Source: Pandoraea horticolens (lineage in GTDB: Bacteria; Pseudomonadota; Gammaproteobacteria; Burkholderiales; Burkholderiaceae). Taken from it: a DNA stretch of 64,000 nt. The notes under the pieces were generated by a model, which saw nothing but the letters and a program-made list of their open reading frames with translations, had not been told where the DNA came from and did no database searches. Shown here in pieces: positions 54,360 through 64,000 of this stretch. The stretch covers positions 186,001 through 250,000 of the forward strand of contig NZ_CABPSM010000003.1 in NCBI RefSeq assembly GCF_902459555.1, given 5' to 3'. The translations under genes and the position numbers were made by a program. Each line of letters begins with the position of its first letter. Positions within the stretch are counted from its first letter, which is position 1.

Positions 54360-56509
54360 GCGATCACCGTCATACGGGCGATGCATCGGGTGCACCGATG
54401 GCCGATAGCGGCGTGGTGCGACTGGCGCAAGGGTTCGCACGTCGAATGGCGCTGCTCGCACGCGGGCATGGTGCGGACGATGTGACGTGCCGCTACGTCT
54501 GGCGTGCCGCGCTCGCGGTAAGTCTCGCCACGGCCGAAGGTCACGTCTGCGTGCCGCTCGATAATCTGCTCGACGCGCAGGCCAGCGGTGAGCTGTTCCC
54601 CGGCGACGCACCGGCCTTGTCCGTTTGGCGGGATGCGCTCTTCACCAGCGGCTTGTGCGCACGCGCCAGTCTCGCGCTGGCCCTGACGGACGACGCGCAG
54701 GCCGATGCCTTCCCGTTGCTGATCGACGATCAGGATCGGCTCTACCTGGCGCGTTACTACGGTTATGAGGCGCGTCTGGCGGCGGCGCTTGGACGGAAAC
54801 TGTCGTCGACCGTCCGCACGCCGGTGACGTCCGACGATCGCGCGCGTCTGCGGCGCTATTTCGGCGAGGGCGTGCTCGCCTCGCCCGACGGGCAACGCGA
54901 GCCCAATTGGCAGATGGCGGCGGCAGCGCTCGCGCTGCAACGTTCGCTGGTGGTGCTCAGTGGCGGCCCCGGCACAGGCAAGACGACCACTGTGGTGGGC
55001 TTGCTCGCGTGCTTGCTCGAGCGCGACGCCAACCTGCGGGTGGCGCTCGCCGCGCCCACAGGCAAGGCGGCACAGCGTATGCAGGAGGCGTTGACTGCAC
55101 GGCAGGACCTTCCGGAAACGGTACGTCAGGCGCTGCCCGAAGCGGCGGTGACGCTGCACCGGCTGCTTGGCGTCTTGCCCGAGTCTGCGGAGCAGGTCGG
55201 CCGGCGCTTTCGCCACCACGCGGGCAACCCGCTTCCCTACGATTTGATCGTCGTGGATGAGGCATCGATGATCGATTTGTCGATGGCCACGCAATTGCTC
55301 GAAGCCGTGCCCGAAGGTGCGCGTCTGATCCTGCTGGGGGACAAAGACCAATTGGCGGCAGTCGAAGCGGGAGCCGTATTCGGGGAGTTGAGTGCGCAAC
55401 GGGCGTTTTCCCCGGACATGCGTTCGCGCTTGTTATCCGCGCTGGAATGGCCCGCAGAAGCGCCGCCCCGGTCGGGGCCGCTGGCCGCCGTCGCCATTGC
55501 CGATGGCAATCAGGGGGTGGCCGGAGGAAACGCGCCCGTATCGCAGGGACTGGAAGACACCGTCGTGTGGCTGGAGCGTACCTATCGCTTCGGGGCGCAC
55601 TCCGCCATTGGCCGGCTGGCTACCGCGATCAAGGCCGGCAAGGTGATCGAGGCGCGAAAGGAGTTCACCATCCCTGACAACGAGCGTGACGCGCGCTCGC
55701 ACGTCACCGCATCGCAGGAGCATCGTGCGCAGGAAGAGGGGGGCGACACGGAGGGCGCAGACCGGGTAATGCTCAGCGAGGATGGCGGCATACAATTGTC
55801 GCCCGCCCATCTGAACGCGCTGGCCGACGGCTATTCGGCGTACCTCGATGCGCTGGCCGACGCGGTGACGACGATCGGACAACTGGGCGACCCTGCGGCG
55901 GCCACCACGGCCGATATCGCCATGGTCGCGCAGCCGGTATTTGCGGCGTTCGGCCAGTTCCGTGTGTTGTGCGCGACGCGCGGCGGGCGGCGGGGTGTCG
56001 AGTTTCTCGGCGCACAACTGACGGCGCTGCTGGCGCGTCGCGCCGGCGTAGCGCTCGGTGCCGGCGGCGGCGCATGGTTTGCAGGACGCCCGGTGCTGGT
56101 GACGCAGAACGAGTACGCACTGAACCTGTTCAACGGCGACATCGGCATCGCACTACCTCTTGGTCCGTCCGGCACGCTGCGTGTGGCGTTTGCCACACCG
56201 GACGGCGGGTATCGCCTCTACTCGCCCGCCAGTCTGCCTGCGCACGAAACAGCGTTCGCCATGACGATTCACAAGTCGCAGGGTTCGGAGTTCGAGCGTG
56301 TTGCGATGGTGCTGCCGGAGCAGGCGAGCCGGGTATTGTCGCGCGAGCTGGTCTACACGGGGGTGACACGGGCACGCCGTCAAGCGTGGCTGTACGCGCC
56401 TTGGCCGGTGATCGCGTCGGCCATCGCGCGGCCGACGCAGCGCGATGGCGGATTGACCGACCGGTTGCGAGAGGTGCTGGCTACGATGCCGGATTCGACG
56501 TCGGGATAG
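54356..56509 (+). CDS. recD: RecD: exodeoxyribonuclease V alpha subunit, 5'-3' helicase
   Basis: The 717-residue SF1B helicase has Walker A GGPGTGKT (residues 203-210), VVDEASMIDLSMATQLLEAV, LLGDKDQLAAVEAGAVFGEL, LERTYRF and the late MTIHKSQGSEFERV and LVYTGVTRARRQ motifs. It drives the second strand of the RecBCD complex. It is about 110 residues longer than the Escherichia coli protein, mainly from an insert between motifs III and IV near residues 345-500 rich in Pro, Gly, Asp and Glu. Its last 29 bases overlap the end of the convergent CNNM-type gene. Confidence 0.95.
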   Translation: MSDHRHTGDASGAPMADSGVVRLAQGFARRMALLARGHGADDVTCRYVWRAALAVSLATAEGHVCVPLDNLLDAQASGELFPGDAPALSVWRDALFTSGLCARASLALALTDDAQADAFPLLIDDQDRLYLARYYGYEARLAAALGRKLSSTVRTPVTSDDRARLRRYFGEGVLASPDGQREPNWQMAAAALALQRSLVVLSGGPGTGKTTTVVGLLACLLERDANLRVALAAPTGKAAQRMQEALTARQDLPETVRQALPEAAVTLHRLLGVLPESAEQVGRRFRHHAGNPLPYDLIVVDEASMIDLSMATQLLEAVPEGARLILLGDKDQLAAVEAGAVFGELSAQRAFSPDMRSRLLSALEWPAEAPPRSGPLAAVAIADGNQGVAGGNAPVSQGLEDTVVWLERTYRFGAHSAIGRLATAIKAGKVIEARKEFTIPDNERDARSHVTASQEHRAQEEGGDTEGADRVMLSEDGGIQLSPAHLNALADGYSAYLDALADAVTTIGQLGDPAAATTADIAMVAQPVFAAFGQFRVLCATRGGRRGVEFLGAQLTALLARRAGVALGAGGGAWFAGRPVLVTQNEYALNLFNGDIGIALPLGPSGTLRVAFATPDGGYRLYSPASLPAHETAFAMTIHKSQGSEFERVAMVLPEQASRVLSRELVYTGVTRARRQAWLYAPWPVIASAIARPTQRDGGLTDRLREVLATMPDSTSG

Positions 56510-57818
56510 TGGCTTCGGACACCGATCCCAAACGCGTGACGAGCAACTGGTCGATCTTGTAGTTGTCGATGTCGACCACTTCGAATTTGTAGCCCGCGGC
56601 TTCGGTCGCTTCGGATTTTTTTGGAATGCGCTTGAGCTGGTAGATCATGAAACCGGCGATGGTTTCAAACTCGCCTTCGCCGGGAAGCTCGTCGATATCG
56701 AGGGCTTTTTTCACGTCTTCGACCGACGTCACACCGTCAACGAGCCACGAGTGGTCGTCGCGCTGCACGATCTGATCTTCGTCGGTGGGGTGAATGACGT
56801 CGCCCATGAGTGCGCCGACGATGTCGTTGAGTGTCACCACGCCAACGACCAGACCGTATTCGTTGATGATGACGGCAAAACCCTCGCGGGTTTCCTTGAA
56901 GCGCGCCAGCGCTTCGGACAGATTGAGCGTGTCCGGAATGACCAGCAGCTTCTTCGCGTAGAGGCGATCCAGATTGCGGATCACGCTCGACAGGTCTTCG
57001 CTGGCAATGCGTTGGAGCAAATCCTTCGAGTCGACGTAGCCGAGCACGTTGTCGATCTCGTCGCGGCACACGAGATATTTCGAGTGCGGGCTTTCGATCA
57101 TCTTCTGGCGAATGCTGCGCTCTTCTTCCGCGATGGTGAAGTACACGACGTCGTCGCGAAACGTCATGACCGACCCGACCGTGCGCGATTCCAGCTCGAA
57201 CACGTTTTCGATCAGATGAAGTTCCTGTTTGCGGACCACGCCGGCTTGCGCGCCTGCCCCGACCATGGCGGCAATGTCTTCCGAGGTGATGTTCTCGATG
57301 GCGTGCGTGGGCAACTTGAGGAGACGCAGAAATAGGTTCGCCACTCCGTTGAACAGGTAGACGAGCGGGCGCAGGATCTTCAGGCAAAGCAGCATCGGAT
57401 CGATGATGCCCGTGGCGACACGCTCGGGATTGACCATTGCGAGACGCTTGGGAATCAGATCGGCGAACTGAATGAAGGCAATCGTGATGAACAGGAACGA
57501 GCCGATGCCGGCGAGGCGCAAGGCGAGCGCCTGATCGATAAACGTCGAGAGCCACCCGAACAGGTAACTGGTCAGGAAGCTCTCGCCGAGCACCCCGCCA
57601 AGCACGGCGACCGCGTTGACGCCGATCTGCACGACGGTGAAGAAGCTGCCGGGCTGCTCCTTGAGCGCGAGCACTTTACCGGCCTGCAGATCCCCCTTTT
57701 CCGCGAGTACTTGCAGCTTGGTGCGCTTGGCGGCAGTCAGAGAGATTTCGGCGGCGGAAAAGAAAGCGCTCACCAGAACCAGCAAAAAGATACTGAAAAG
57801 AAAACCGTAACCACTCAT
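56481..57818 (-). CDS. CNNM/CorC-family membrane protein (hemolysin-like, CBS domains)
   Basis: The 445-residue protein has a DUF21/CNNM transmembrane domain (about residues 1-190), a CBS pair (about 205-330, with AGVVRKQELHLIENVFELESR leading into it) and the CorC_HlyC transporter-associated domain at the C-terminus (about 345-430). Family members are involved in Mg or Co efflux or homeostasis; the name hemolysin is historical. The start ATG has a weak GGAT leader. Its 3' end overlaps recD. A hairpin lies in its 5' leader. Confidence 0.9.
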   Translation of the reverse strand: MSGYGFLFSIFLLVLVSAFFSAAEISLTAAKRTKLQVLAEKGDLQAGKVLALKEQPGSFFTVVQIGVNAVAVLGGVLGESFLTSYLFGWLSTFIDQALALRLAGIGSFLFITIAFIQFADLIPKRLAMVNPERVATGIIDPMLLCLKILRPLVYLFNGVANLFLRLLKLPTHAIENITSEDIAAMVGAGAQAGVVRKQELHLIENVFELESRTVGSVMTFRDDVVYFTIAEEERSIRQKMIESPHSKYLVCRDEIDNVLGYVDSKDLLQRIASEDLSSVIRNLDRLYAKKLLVIPDTLNLSEALARFKETREGFAVIINEYGLVVGVVTLNDIVGALMGDVIHPTDEDQIVQRDDHSWLVDGVTSVEDVKKALDIDELPGEGEFETIAGFMIYQLKRIPKKSEATEAAGYKFEVVDIDNYKIDQLLVTRLGSVSEATIPTSNPAS

Positions 57819-57866
57819 ATTGTTATCCCTGTAAGTGCGAGAGCGGGTACATTGCCGCGACGCAGG

Positions 57867-57896
57867 CCGGACCCGTTTGCACGGGGAAGGGTCCGG
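57867..57896 (-). promoter_or_regulatory. Leader hairpin of the CNNM/CorC-type gene
   Basis: A perfect 8-bp stem (57867-57874 with 57889-57896) with a 14-nt loop lies about 50 bp upstream of the start of the CNNM/CorC-type gene on the transcribed strand. It could be part of a leader control element or a promoter-side structure. The rest of the 468-bp gap to the next gene has no supported gene. Confidence 0.35.
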
Positions 57897-58286
57897 TAGC
57901 AGGGAAACATTTCAAAACAAGGCCTGTGGGCCATCATTTTGAGATGTCTTCGGGCTGGAGCGCGGGAAGCGCGTCCCCAGTCCGGCGCCAACGGCGAGCG
58001 AATATGCCGTGTGCCCCGTCTGGCGGGCCGCGTCAGCCGCGTCGGCTGTACCGCTGTCCGATAGCATGCCATAAGTTCGGGGCGGGCCGACAGCGGTTCC
58101 TGTTGGGGTGGGTGAGGACTCGCGGCCGTTGTCTACCTCAGGGCGGTGCCTTACCCGAGCCGCGAGACCTCGTGTACAGAACCGACAATGGGCGTTCGCC
58201 CCCTCGGGCATCGTGAAAACCGCTTCGACGCAGTGTCGGGGCCGTGGCAATAAGCCATGCTTCTCTTTCCTGAGGAACGTACCACG

Positions 58287-59387
58287 ATGAACGGCATACA
58301 GGCATCTCACTACCCGCCCGGCATGGGCAATATTGCGGCACCGACGCCTATCGTCCTCGATCCGGCGGCGGGACTTGCCAGCCCTGAAGGGATTCCGCTG
58401 GTGAGGGTTGCCAACGCTGGCGTTGGCAGTTTGATACATCCTTCGGTGATTCGTGACCCGCAAGCCGTGCCGATGCAACAAAACTTGAACAAGCAATTCA
58501 TCAACGATTTCCTCGGCTCGTCGCCGGAACCCGAAGCCTCGCCGGGGACATCCTTCGGCCCGTACCTGCCGGGGCATGTCGACGCGGACAGCGTTAATGT
58601 GCTGCTGGCGCCATTGGCCGCCCCCACGAGCGGCGCGGGGCGAGGCGCGCAGCCGGTGCTGATCGCGTCCGCCGTGGAAACCCTTCATGTTTGCGCCAGC
58701 GCACAGAACGTCAATCCGCGGATCGTGTCAGTCGACAGCAGCAGTCATCCGGTCCGCATGCCCTACGGCCGCAGCGAGCGCGCGCAGATTTGCCGGGGTA
58801 TCGTGTGCGGATCGTTACTCGGTACGGGGGGGCGCAACGGCACCGTGCCGTTCGATACCGGCCGTGACGACGTGACGGCCATCGTCGCGGATACCGCGCG
58901 GCGGTGGACGGGCCACCCGGCGCTGGCTGGCAAAAAAGAGTGGTCGAGAGCGTGTGACGAACTGGAGTCGCCTGCGACGTTCATCGCGAAGGTGTGCGAG
59001 CGCCTGCATCAGGGGGCTCGCGTTCTGCCCACGCGTGCCAGCACGGAATGGATGCTTCGCGTGGGATATGCCGACGGCCTGCCGATGCATCAGGCAATGG
59101 TGCGATCCGATTTGCCGCCCGCCGTCGCTTTGGGCTCGGACGACTGGGTTAAGCTCACCCTCGGCATCGAGCAACTCGGCGAGCGTCACTGGGAGATGCG
59201 CCACGTGGAAGTGATGGACGCGGCGGCGTTGCCCGCATCGAACACGAAGTCATTTACGGCGCTGGCAACGTCAATGTCGTCGAAGCCGCCGCACATCGCG
59301 ACGCAGCGGCTGCGCAACCAACTCACCCTGCGCGGTTTGCCTACGGCGCCGGCCGACGGCACCACCGATGCGTCGGCGCAGCGGTAA
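58287..59387 (+). CDS. Hypothetical protein of unknown function
   Basis: I do not recognise this 366-residue protein. The ATG giving MNGIQASHYPPG was chosen because GAGGAA lies nine bases upstream. It has no signal peptide or membrane helix by eye. The first 110 residues are rich in Pro, Ala, Ser and Gly and look disordered. The rest, with Cys in VETLHVCASAQNVNPR and ICRGIVCGSLLG, looks folded, with mixed alpha and beta segments; a C-terminal tail is again polar. A disordered N-terminus is seen in some secreted effectors, but nothing else shows that here. It is alone between a CNNM/CorC gene and thiC. Confidence 0.65.
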   Translation: MNGIQASHYPPGMGNIAAPTPIVLDPAAGLASPEGIPLVRVANAGVGSLIHPSVIRDPQAVPMQQNLNKQFINDFLGSSPEPEASPGTSFGPYLPGHVDADSVNVLLAPLAAPTSGAGRGAQPVLIASAVETLHVCASAQNVNPRIVSVDSSSHPVRMPYGRSERAQICRGIVCGSLLGTGGRNGTVPFDTGRDDVTAIVADTARRWTGHPALAGKKEWSRACDELESPATFIAKVCERLHQGARVLPTRASTEWMLRVGYADGLPMHQAMVRSDLPPAVALGSDDWVKLTLGIEQLGERHWEMRHVEVMDAAALPASNTKSFTALATSMSSKPPHIATQRLRNQLTLRGLPTAPADGTTDASAQR

Positions 59388-59430
59388 GCGCCGCCGGCCA
59401 GGCACACGCCCGATCGTTAGGCGTCATCCA

Positions 59431-59465
59431 TAAAAAAACGCGCCCGGTGTTACCTGGGCGCGTTG
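59431..59465 (-). terminator. Intrinsic terminator downstream of thiC
   Basis: A perfect 9-bp GC-rich stem (59438-59446 with 59457-59465) has a 10-nt loop and runs into a T tract on the minus strand (59431-59439 is ATAAAAAAA on plus). It lies 75 bp after the thiC stop. Confidence 0.8.
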
Positions 59466-59539
59466 GCATTTCGCATGGACGATCAACTCAGGCGCGGGAC
59501 AAACGAGTCATCAGACACATCGTGCGCCGAGGCGTCGCG

Positions 59540-61540
<2,001 letters not shown>

Positions 61541-61545
61541 CTACG

Positions 61546-61625
61546 CTCCCTGCGCTGGCATTATCCAGATCAGGTTCTAAGGGTATTTCTCACCCACAAC
61601 TCACGTTGCAGGACCCCTGCGCTAG
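61546..61625 (-). ncRNA. TPP riboswitch (THI element) controlling thiC
   Basis: On the minus strand the conserved core reads GGGGT, TGAGA, ACCC, GAACCTGATCTGG, a short joint and GCCAGCGCAGGGA, the diagnostic order of the thiamine pyrophosphate riboswitch. It ends about 90 bp before the thiC ATG. High thiamine pyrophosphate is expected to repress thiC by blocking translation initiation or ending transcription; which one cannot be told. Confidence 0.93.
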
Positions 61626-61753
61626 CTTTGCGGCAACGATACACCGACATGCCAGGCAAACACAAGCGCGGTGTGTCCCGAAAAGCGTGAACCACCGATG
61701 GTGCGATGCGACATGAGAATTGCCGATGCCAACCTCGGGGTGCGCTGCCTGCG

Positions 61754-63310
61754 TCAGGTGAGGGCGGGGGGCTTGTCGTCTTCGTCGAACGCGCGTGCGA
61801 GCCGTTGGGCGACATCCCCGGCCAGTGCTTCGGGCACGTTGGTAAAGCTCATCACGAGCGCGGGCGGCAACTGGCGGGCGAGGCTGAAGAACGACAGCGC
61901 GCCCGGTGCAATGCCGTGCCGGAACGCGGTGCGGCACAGTGCGCGATCATCGCGGTGCGGCGCCAGCCAGCCGAGCAGATGCATGCCGCCGGCTTGCTGT
62001 GCGAGTTCAATGCGTCCCGGCAGGTGTTCACGCAGCGCCTGCGCGAGCGCGGCGCGGCGTTCTCCGTAGAGCTGGCGCATGCGCTTGATGTGGCGGCTGA
62101 AATGTCCTTGCGTGATGAAGTCGGTGACGGTGGCCTGTTCGATCCAGCCCTGCGCCGGGGACGAGAGCGACGCGCTGGCGATGAACGCGTCGCACAGCGT
62201 AGGCGGCACGACCAGATAGCCCAGACGCAAGCCGGGAAACAGCACTTTGCTGAACGACCCGGCGTAGAGCACGCGTTCCCCGCCGTCCAGGCTCTTGAGC
62301 GCGGGCAACGGCGCGCCGGTGTAGCGGAATTCGCTGTCGTAGTCGTCCTCGACGATCCAGGCGTCATGCGCCTGAGCCCACGCCAGCAGAGCGAGGCGGC
62401 GCGCGAGCGGCAGCGTGACCGATAAGGGTGACTGATGCGAGGGAGTGACGACCGCGAGCCGGGCGTCGGGGGCGGCCCGCTCGCCCGCAGCGACGTCGAG
62501 TCCGTCATGATCGACGGCCACCGGCACCAGCGCGGCGCGGCTCATCCGAAGCGCCTCCTGCGCGCGGAAATAGCCCGGATCTTCACACCACACGGCATCG
62601 CCCGGACGCAGCAGCACGCGTGCGATCAACGCGAGGGCGCCCTGATACCCGGCGGTGACGATGATCTGTCCGGGTTCGCAATGAATGCCCCGTGCGATTG
62701 CCAGATAACCGGCAATGGCTTCGCGCAACGGTGCCCAGCCGATGGCGCTCTGATAGTGCAGCCCTTCGGGAGAAAGATGTCGTGCATGACGTGTCGCGAG
62801 CCGTGCCCACAATTTGCGCGGGAATTCGTCGAGGGCCGGCAGGCCGTTCTGCAACGGCAATGGCATACCGAAAGCGTTTAGCGGAATGCTGCTGGGGTTC
62901 TCTGGCTGCGCGTGGCTGGGCAACGGTGGCGAGTCGGATCTTTCGCCGGTGTCCGCTTCGGGACGGCTCGACCGGGCAGCGTTGGCTCGCGGCAGTATGG
63001 CTCTCGCGGCGGCCCCGAGACGCGTGCCATCCAACTGTGGATTGACGCGGCTGCCTGCGGCGCCGCGCCCCACGACGAAGCCCTCCGCAACCAGCCGTTC
63101 GTAAGCGGCTTCGACCGTGCCGCGTGCCACGCCGAGTTCACTTGCGAGCGCCCGCGTCGAGGGCAGCCGGCTCGATGGCGCGAGCTTGCCCGAGAGAATG
63201 CCGTCGCGGATGCGCTCGTAAAGCGCGCGGTAAGTGGGAACGCCGGAGGCCTGCGCGGCATCGGCCAGATGCAGGGCCGCGAGTGCGGCAGGGCTGGATT
63301 TTTCGGACAT
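61754..63310 (-). CDS. PdxR/MocR-family transcriptional regulator (GntR-aminotransferase)
   Basis: The start was placed at MSEKSSPAALAAL, since the longer upstream frame is not conserved. The 518-residue protein has an N-terminal GntR winged helix (residues 25-95; RALYERIRDGILSGKLAPSS) and a C-terminal type I aminotransferase-like fold with PLP-Lys in YAGSFSKVLFPGLRLGY. MocR proteins use PLP, often to control pyridoxal phosphate synthesis or amino-acid metabolism. It is divergent from a carboxymuconolactone decarboxylase-like gene with a 235-bp gap and may regulate it and itself. Confidence 0.9.
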   Translation of the reverse strand: MSEKSSPAALAALHLADAAQASGVPTYRALYERIRDGILSGKLAPSSRLPSTRALASELGVARGTVEAAYERLVAEGFVVGRGAAGSRVNPQLDGTRLGAAARAILPRANAARSSRPEADTGERSDSPPLPSHAQPENPSSIPLNAFGMPLPLQNGLPALDEFPRKLWARLATRHARHLSPEGLHYQSAIGWAPLREAIAGYLAIARGIHCEPGQIIVTAGYQGALALIARVLLRPGDAVWCEDPGYFRAQEALRMSRAALVPVAVDHDGLDVAAGERAAPDARLAVVTPSHQSPLSVTLPLARRLALLAWAQAHDAWIVEDDYDSEFRYTGAPLPALKSLDGGERVLYAGSFSKVLFPGLRLGYLVVPPTLCDAFIASASLSSPAQGWIEQATVTDFITQGHFSRHIKRMRQLYGERRAALAQALREHLPGRIELAQQAGGMHLLGWLAPHRDDRALCRTAFRHGIAPGALSFFSLARQLPPALVMSFTNVPEALAGDVAQRLARAFDEDDKPPALT

Positions 63311-63545
63311 CGCGCAATGCCTCGCGTGGCTTGGGGCTGGATGGTGGCTTGATGGATAAGCCCACCGCGCGCCGTCGGCACCGGTTTCCGGTTGGGCTTG
63401 TGTTGGCCTACCGATTCTATTCGGTTTTGGCTCTTCTGGATGAGACAAGGTGTGCGTATCGTCTGGGGGGTGAATGCATCTTATGCGTGACGACGGCATA
63501 CACCTGTTACCTCGGCATTTTCTGACCTGAAGGGAGAATCGACTC

Positions 63546-64000
63546 ATGCAACGCCTGAACTTCATCAACGCTGCTCCGCGCCCGTACGAACATCTGGGCA
63601 CGTTGAGCCACTATTTCCATGACTGCGGCTTGCCGGACGGGCTGGTCGAACTGGTCTGGCTTCGCGCGTCGCAACTCAACGGCTGCGCGTTCTGCATCGA
63701 CATGCACGTGGCCGACGCCCTGAATATCGGCATCGACCCGCGTCGCTTGCATCTGCTTGTCGCCTGGCGCGAGACCGAGTTGTATTCGCCGGCCGAGCGT
63801 GCCGCGCTGGCCTGGACGGAAGCCGTCACCAATGTGCAGGACGGCCATGTGCCGGACGACGTTTTCGACGAGCTGCGCGCCCACTATGACAACAAGCAGA
63901 TCGCCGATCTGACGTTCGCTGTCGCCACGATCAACGCGTGGAACCGGCTGGCGATTTCGTTCCGGTCGGCGCTGCCGAAGACGCCGCAGGGCGTGCGCTG
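63546..64000 (+). CDS. Carboxymuconolactone decarboxylase/AhpD-like protein, partial at window edge
   Basis: An AGGGAGA Shine-Dalgarno precedes an ATG that gives a frame open to the window edge (151 codons and two bases; the next base may complete a stop). The product has the AhpD-core motif with Glu35, Cys47 and Cys50 in GCAFC and His54, the CxxC redox pair of alkylhydroperoxidase-like proteins. It likely acts in peroxide or thiol redox chemistry. It is divergent from the MocR gene, which is the probable regulator. Its true end lies at or just beyond base 64000. Confidence 0.88.
   Translation, partial: MQRLNFINAAPRPYEHLGTLSHYFHDCGLPDGLVELVWLRASQLNGCAFCIDMHVADALNIGIDPRRLHLLVAWRETELYSPAERAALAWTEAVTNVQDGHVPDDVFDELRAHYDNKQIADLTFAVATINAWNRLAISFRSALPKTPQGVR

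Noticed and set aside
52413-54611. Long open frame antisense to recB
   Set aside because: Arg/His-rich composition and complete overlap with well-supported recB motifs mark it as a shadow frame.
57926-58216. Plus-strand frame in the gap after the CNNM-type gene
   Set aside because: Arg/Gly/Pro composition with no ribosome site, and no family similarity.

Overview
The window is high-GC DNA that reads like a chromosomal segment of a betaproteobacterium of the order Burkholderiales. A Pandoraea- or Burkholderia-like genome is my inference from the short H-NS-family protein, a RecBCD locus, a MuxABC/MdtABC-type tandem RND pump, MocR and LysR regulators and the general codon style; no rRNA or tRNA is present to settle it. 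Genes are dense on both strands, and most of the window looks like ordinary core or shell genome.

Layout. 1-6.4 kb: the 3' end of an SDR-type epimerase, then a minus-strand macA-macB-outer-membrane-lipoprotein export operon and a secreted BON-like protein. 6.6-14.2 kb: an orphan OmpR-type response regulator, a PPK2 polyphosphate kinase, a ZntB/CorA-like transporter, an MmyB-type regulator divergent from an SDR epimerase, an orphan autotransporter heptosyltransferase and a LysR regulator. 14.3-19.2 kb: malic enzyme (maeB) and a polar amino-acid ABC importer that has a binding protein and two permeases but no ATPase here. 19.4-25.9 kb: a YXWGXW secreted protein, a tautomerase and its divergent LysR regulator, a sulfide-detoxification locus (blh divergent from bigR and two YeeE/YedE half-transporters), a DHA2 MFS exporter and a GNAT acetyltransferase. 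25.9-26.7 kb: an AT-rich gene-free gap full of dyad symmetries, then an hns-family gene. 27.3-39.4 kb: an OmpR/EnvZ-type two-component system divergent from a four-gene RND efflux operon.

About 39.5-43.6 kb: a lower-GC islet bounded by a perfect 40-bp inverted repeat. It carries an AlgI-type MBOAT O-acyltransferase, an AlgX/AlgJ-type SGNH acetyltransferase, an NADPH-dependent FMN reductase and an internally deleted IS5-family transposase. This is the clearest sign of horizontal transfer in the window. 43.9-64 kb: a RcsB-like regulator, an FUSC-family membrane protein, the recC-recB-recD operon with 4-bp overlaps, a CNNM/CorC-type membrane protein, an unrecognised 366-residue protein, thiC with a TPP riboswitch, and a PdxR/MocR regulator divergent from an AhpD-like protein that runs to the window edge.

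Working together: two tripartite exporters (MacAB and MuxABC/MdtABC type) and an MFS exporter make this an export-rich stretch. The bigR-blh-yeeE set should detect and oxidise sulfide or persulfide. RecBCD forms the complete double-strand-break repair helicase-nuclease. The most unusual signals are the inverted-repeat-bounded O-acetylation islet, the dyad-rich gap upstream of hns, the divergent palindromic operators near bigR and near the RND pump, the orphan heptosyltransferase and the unrecognised gene at 58.3 kb.
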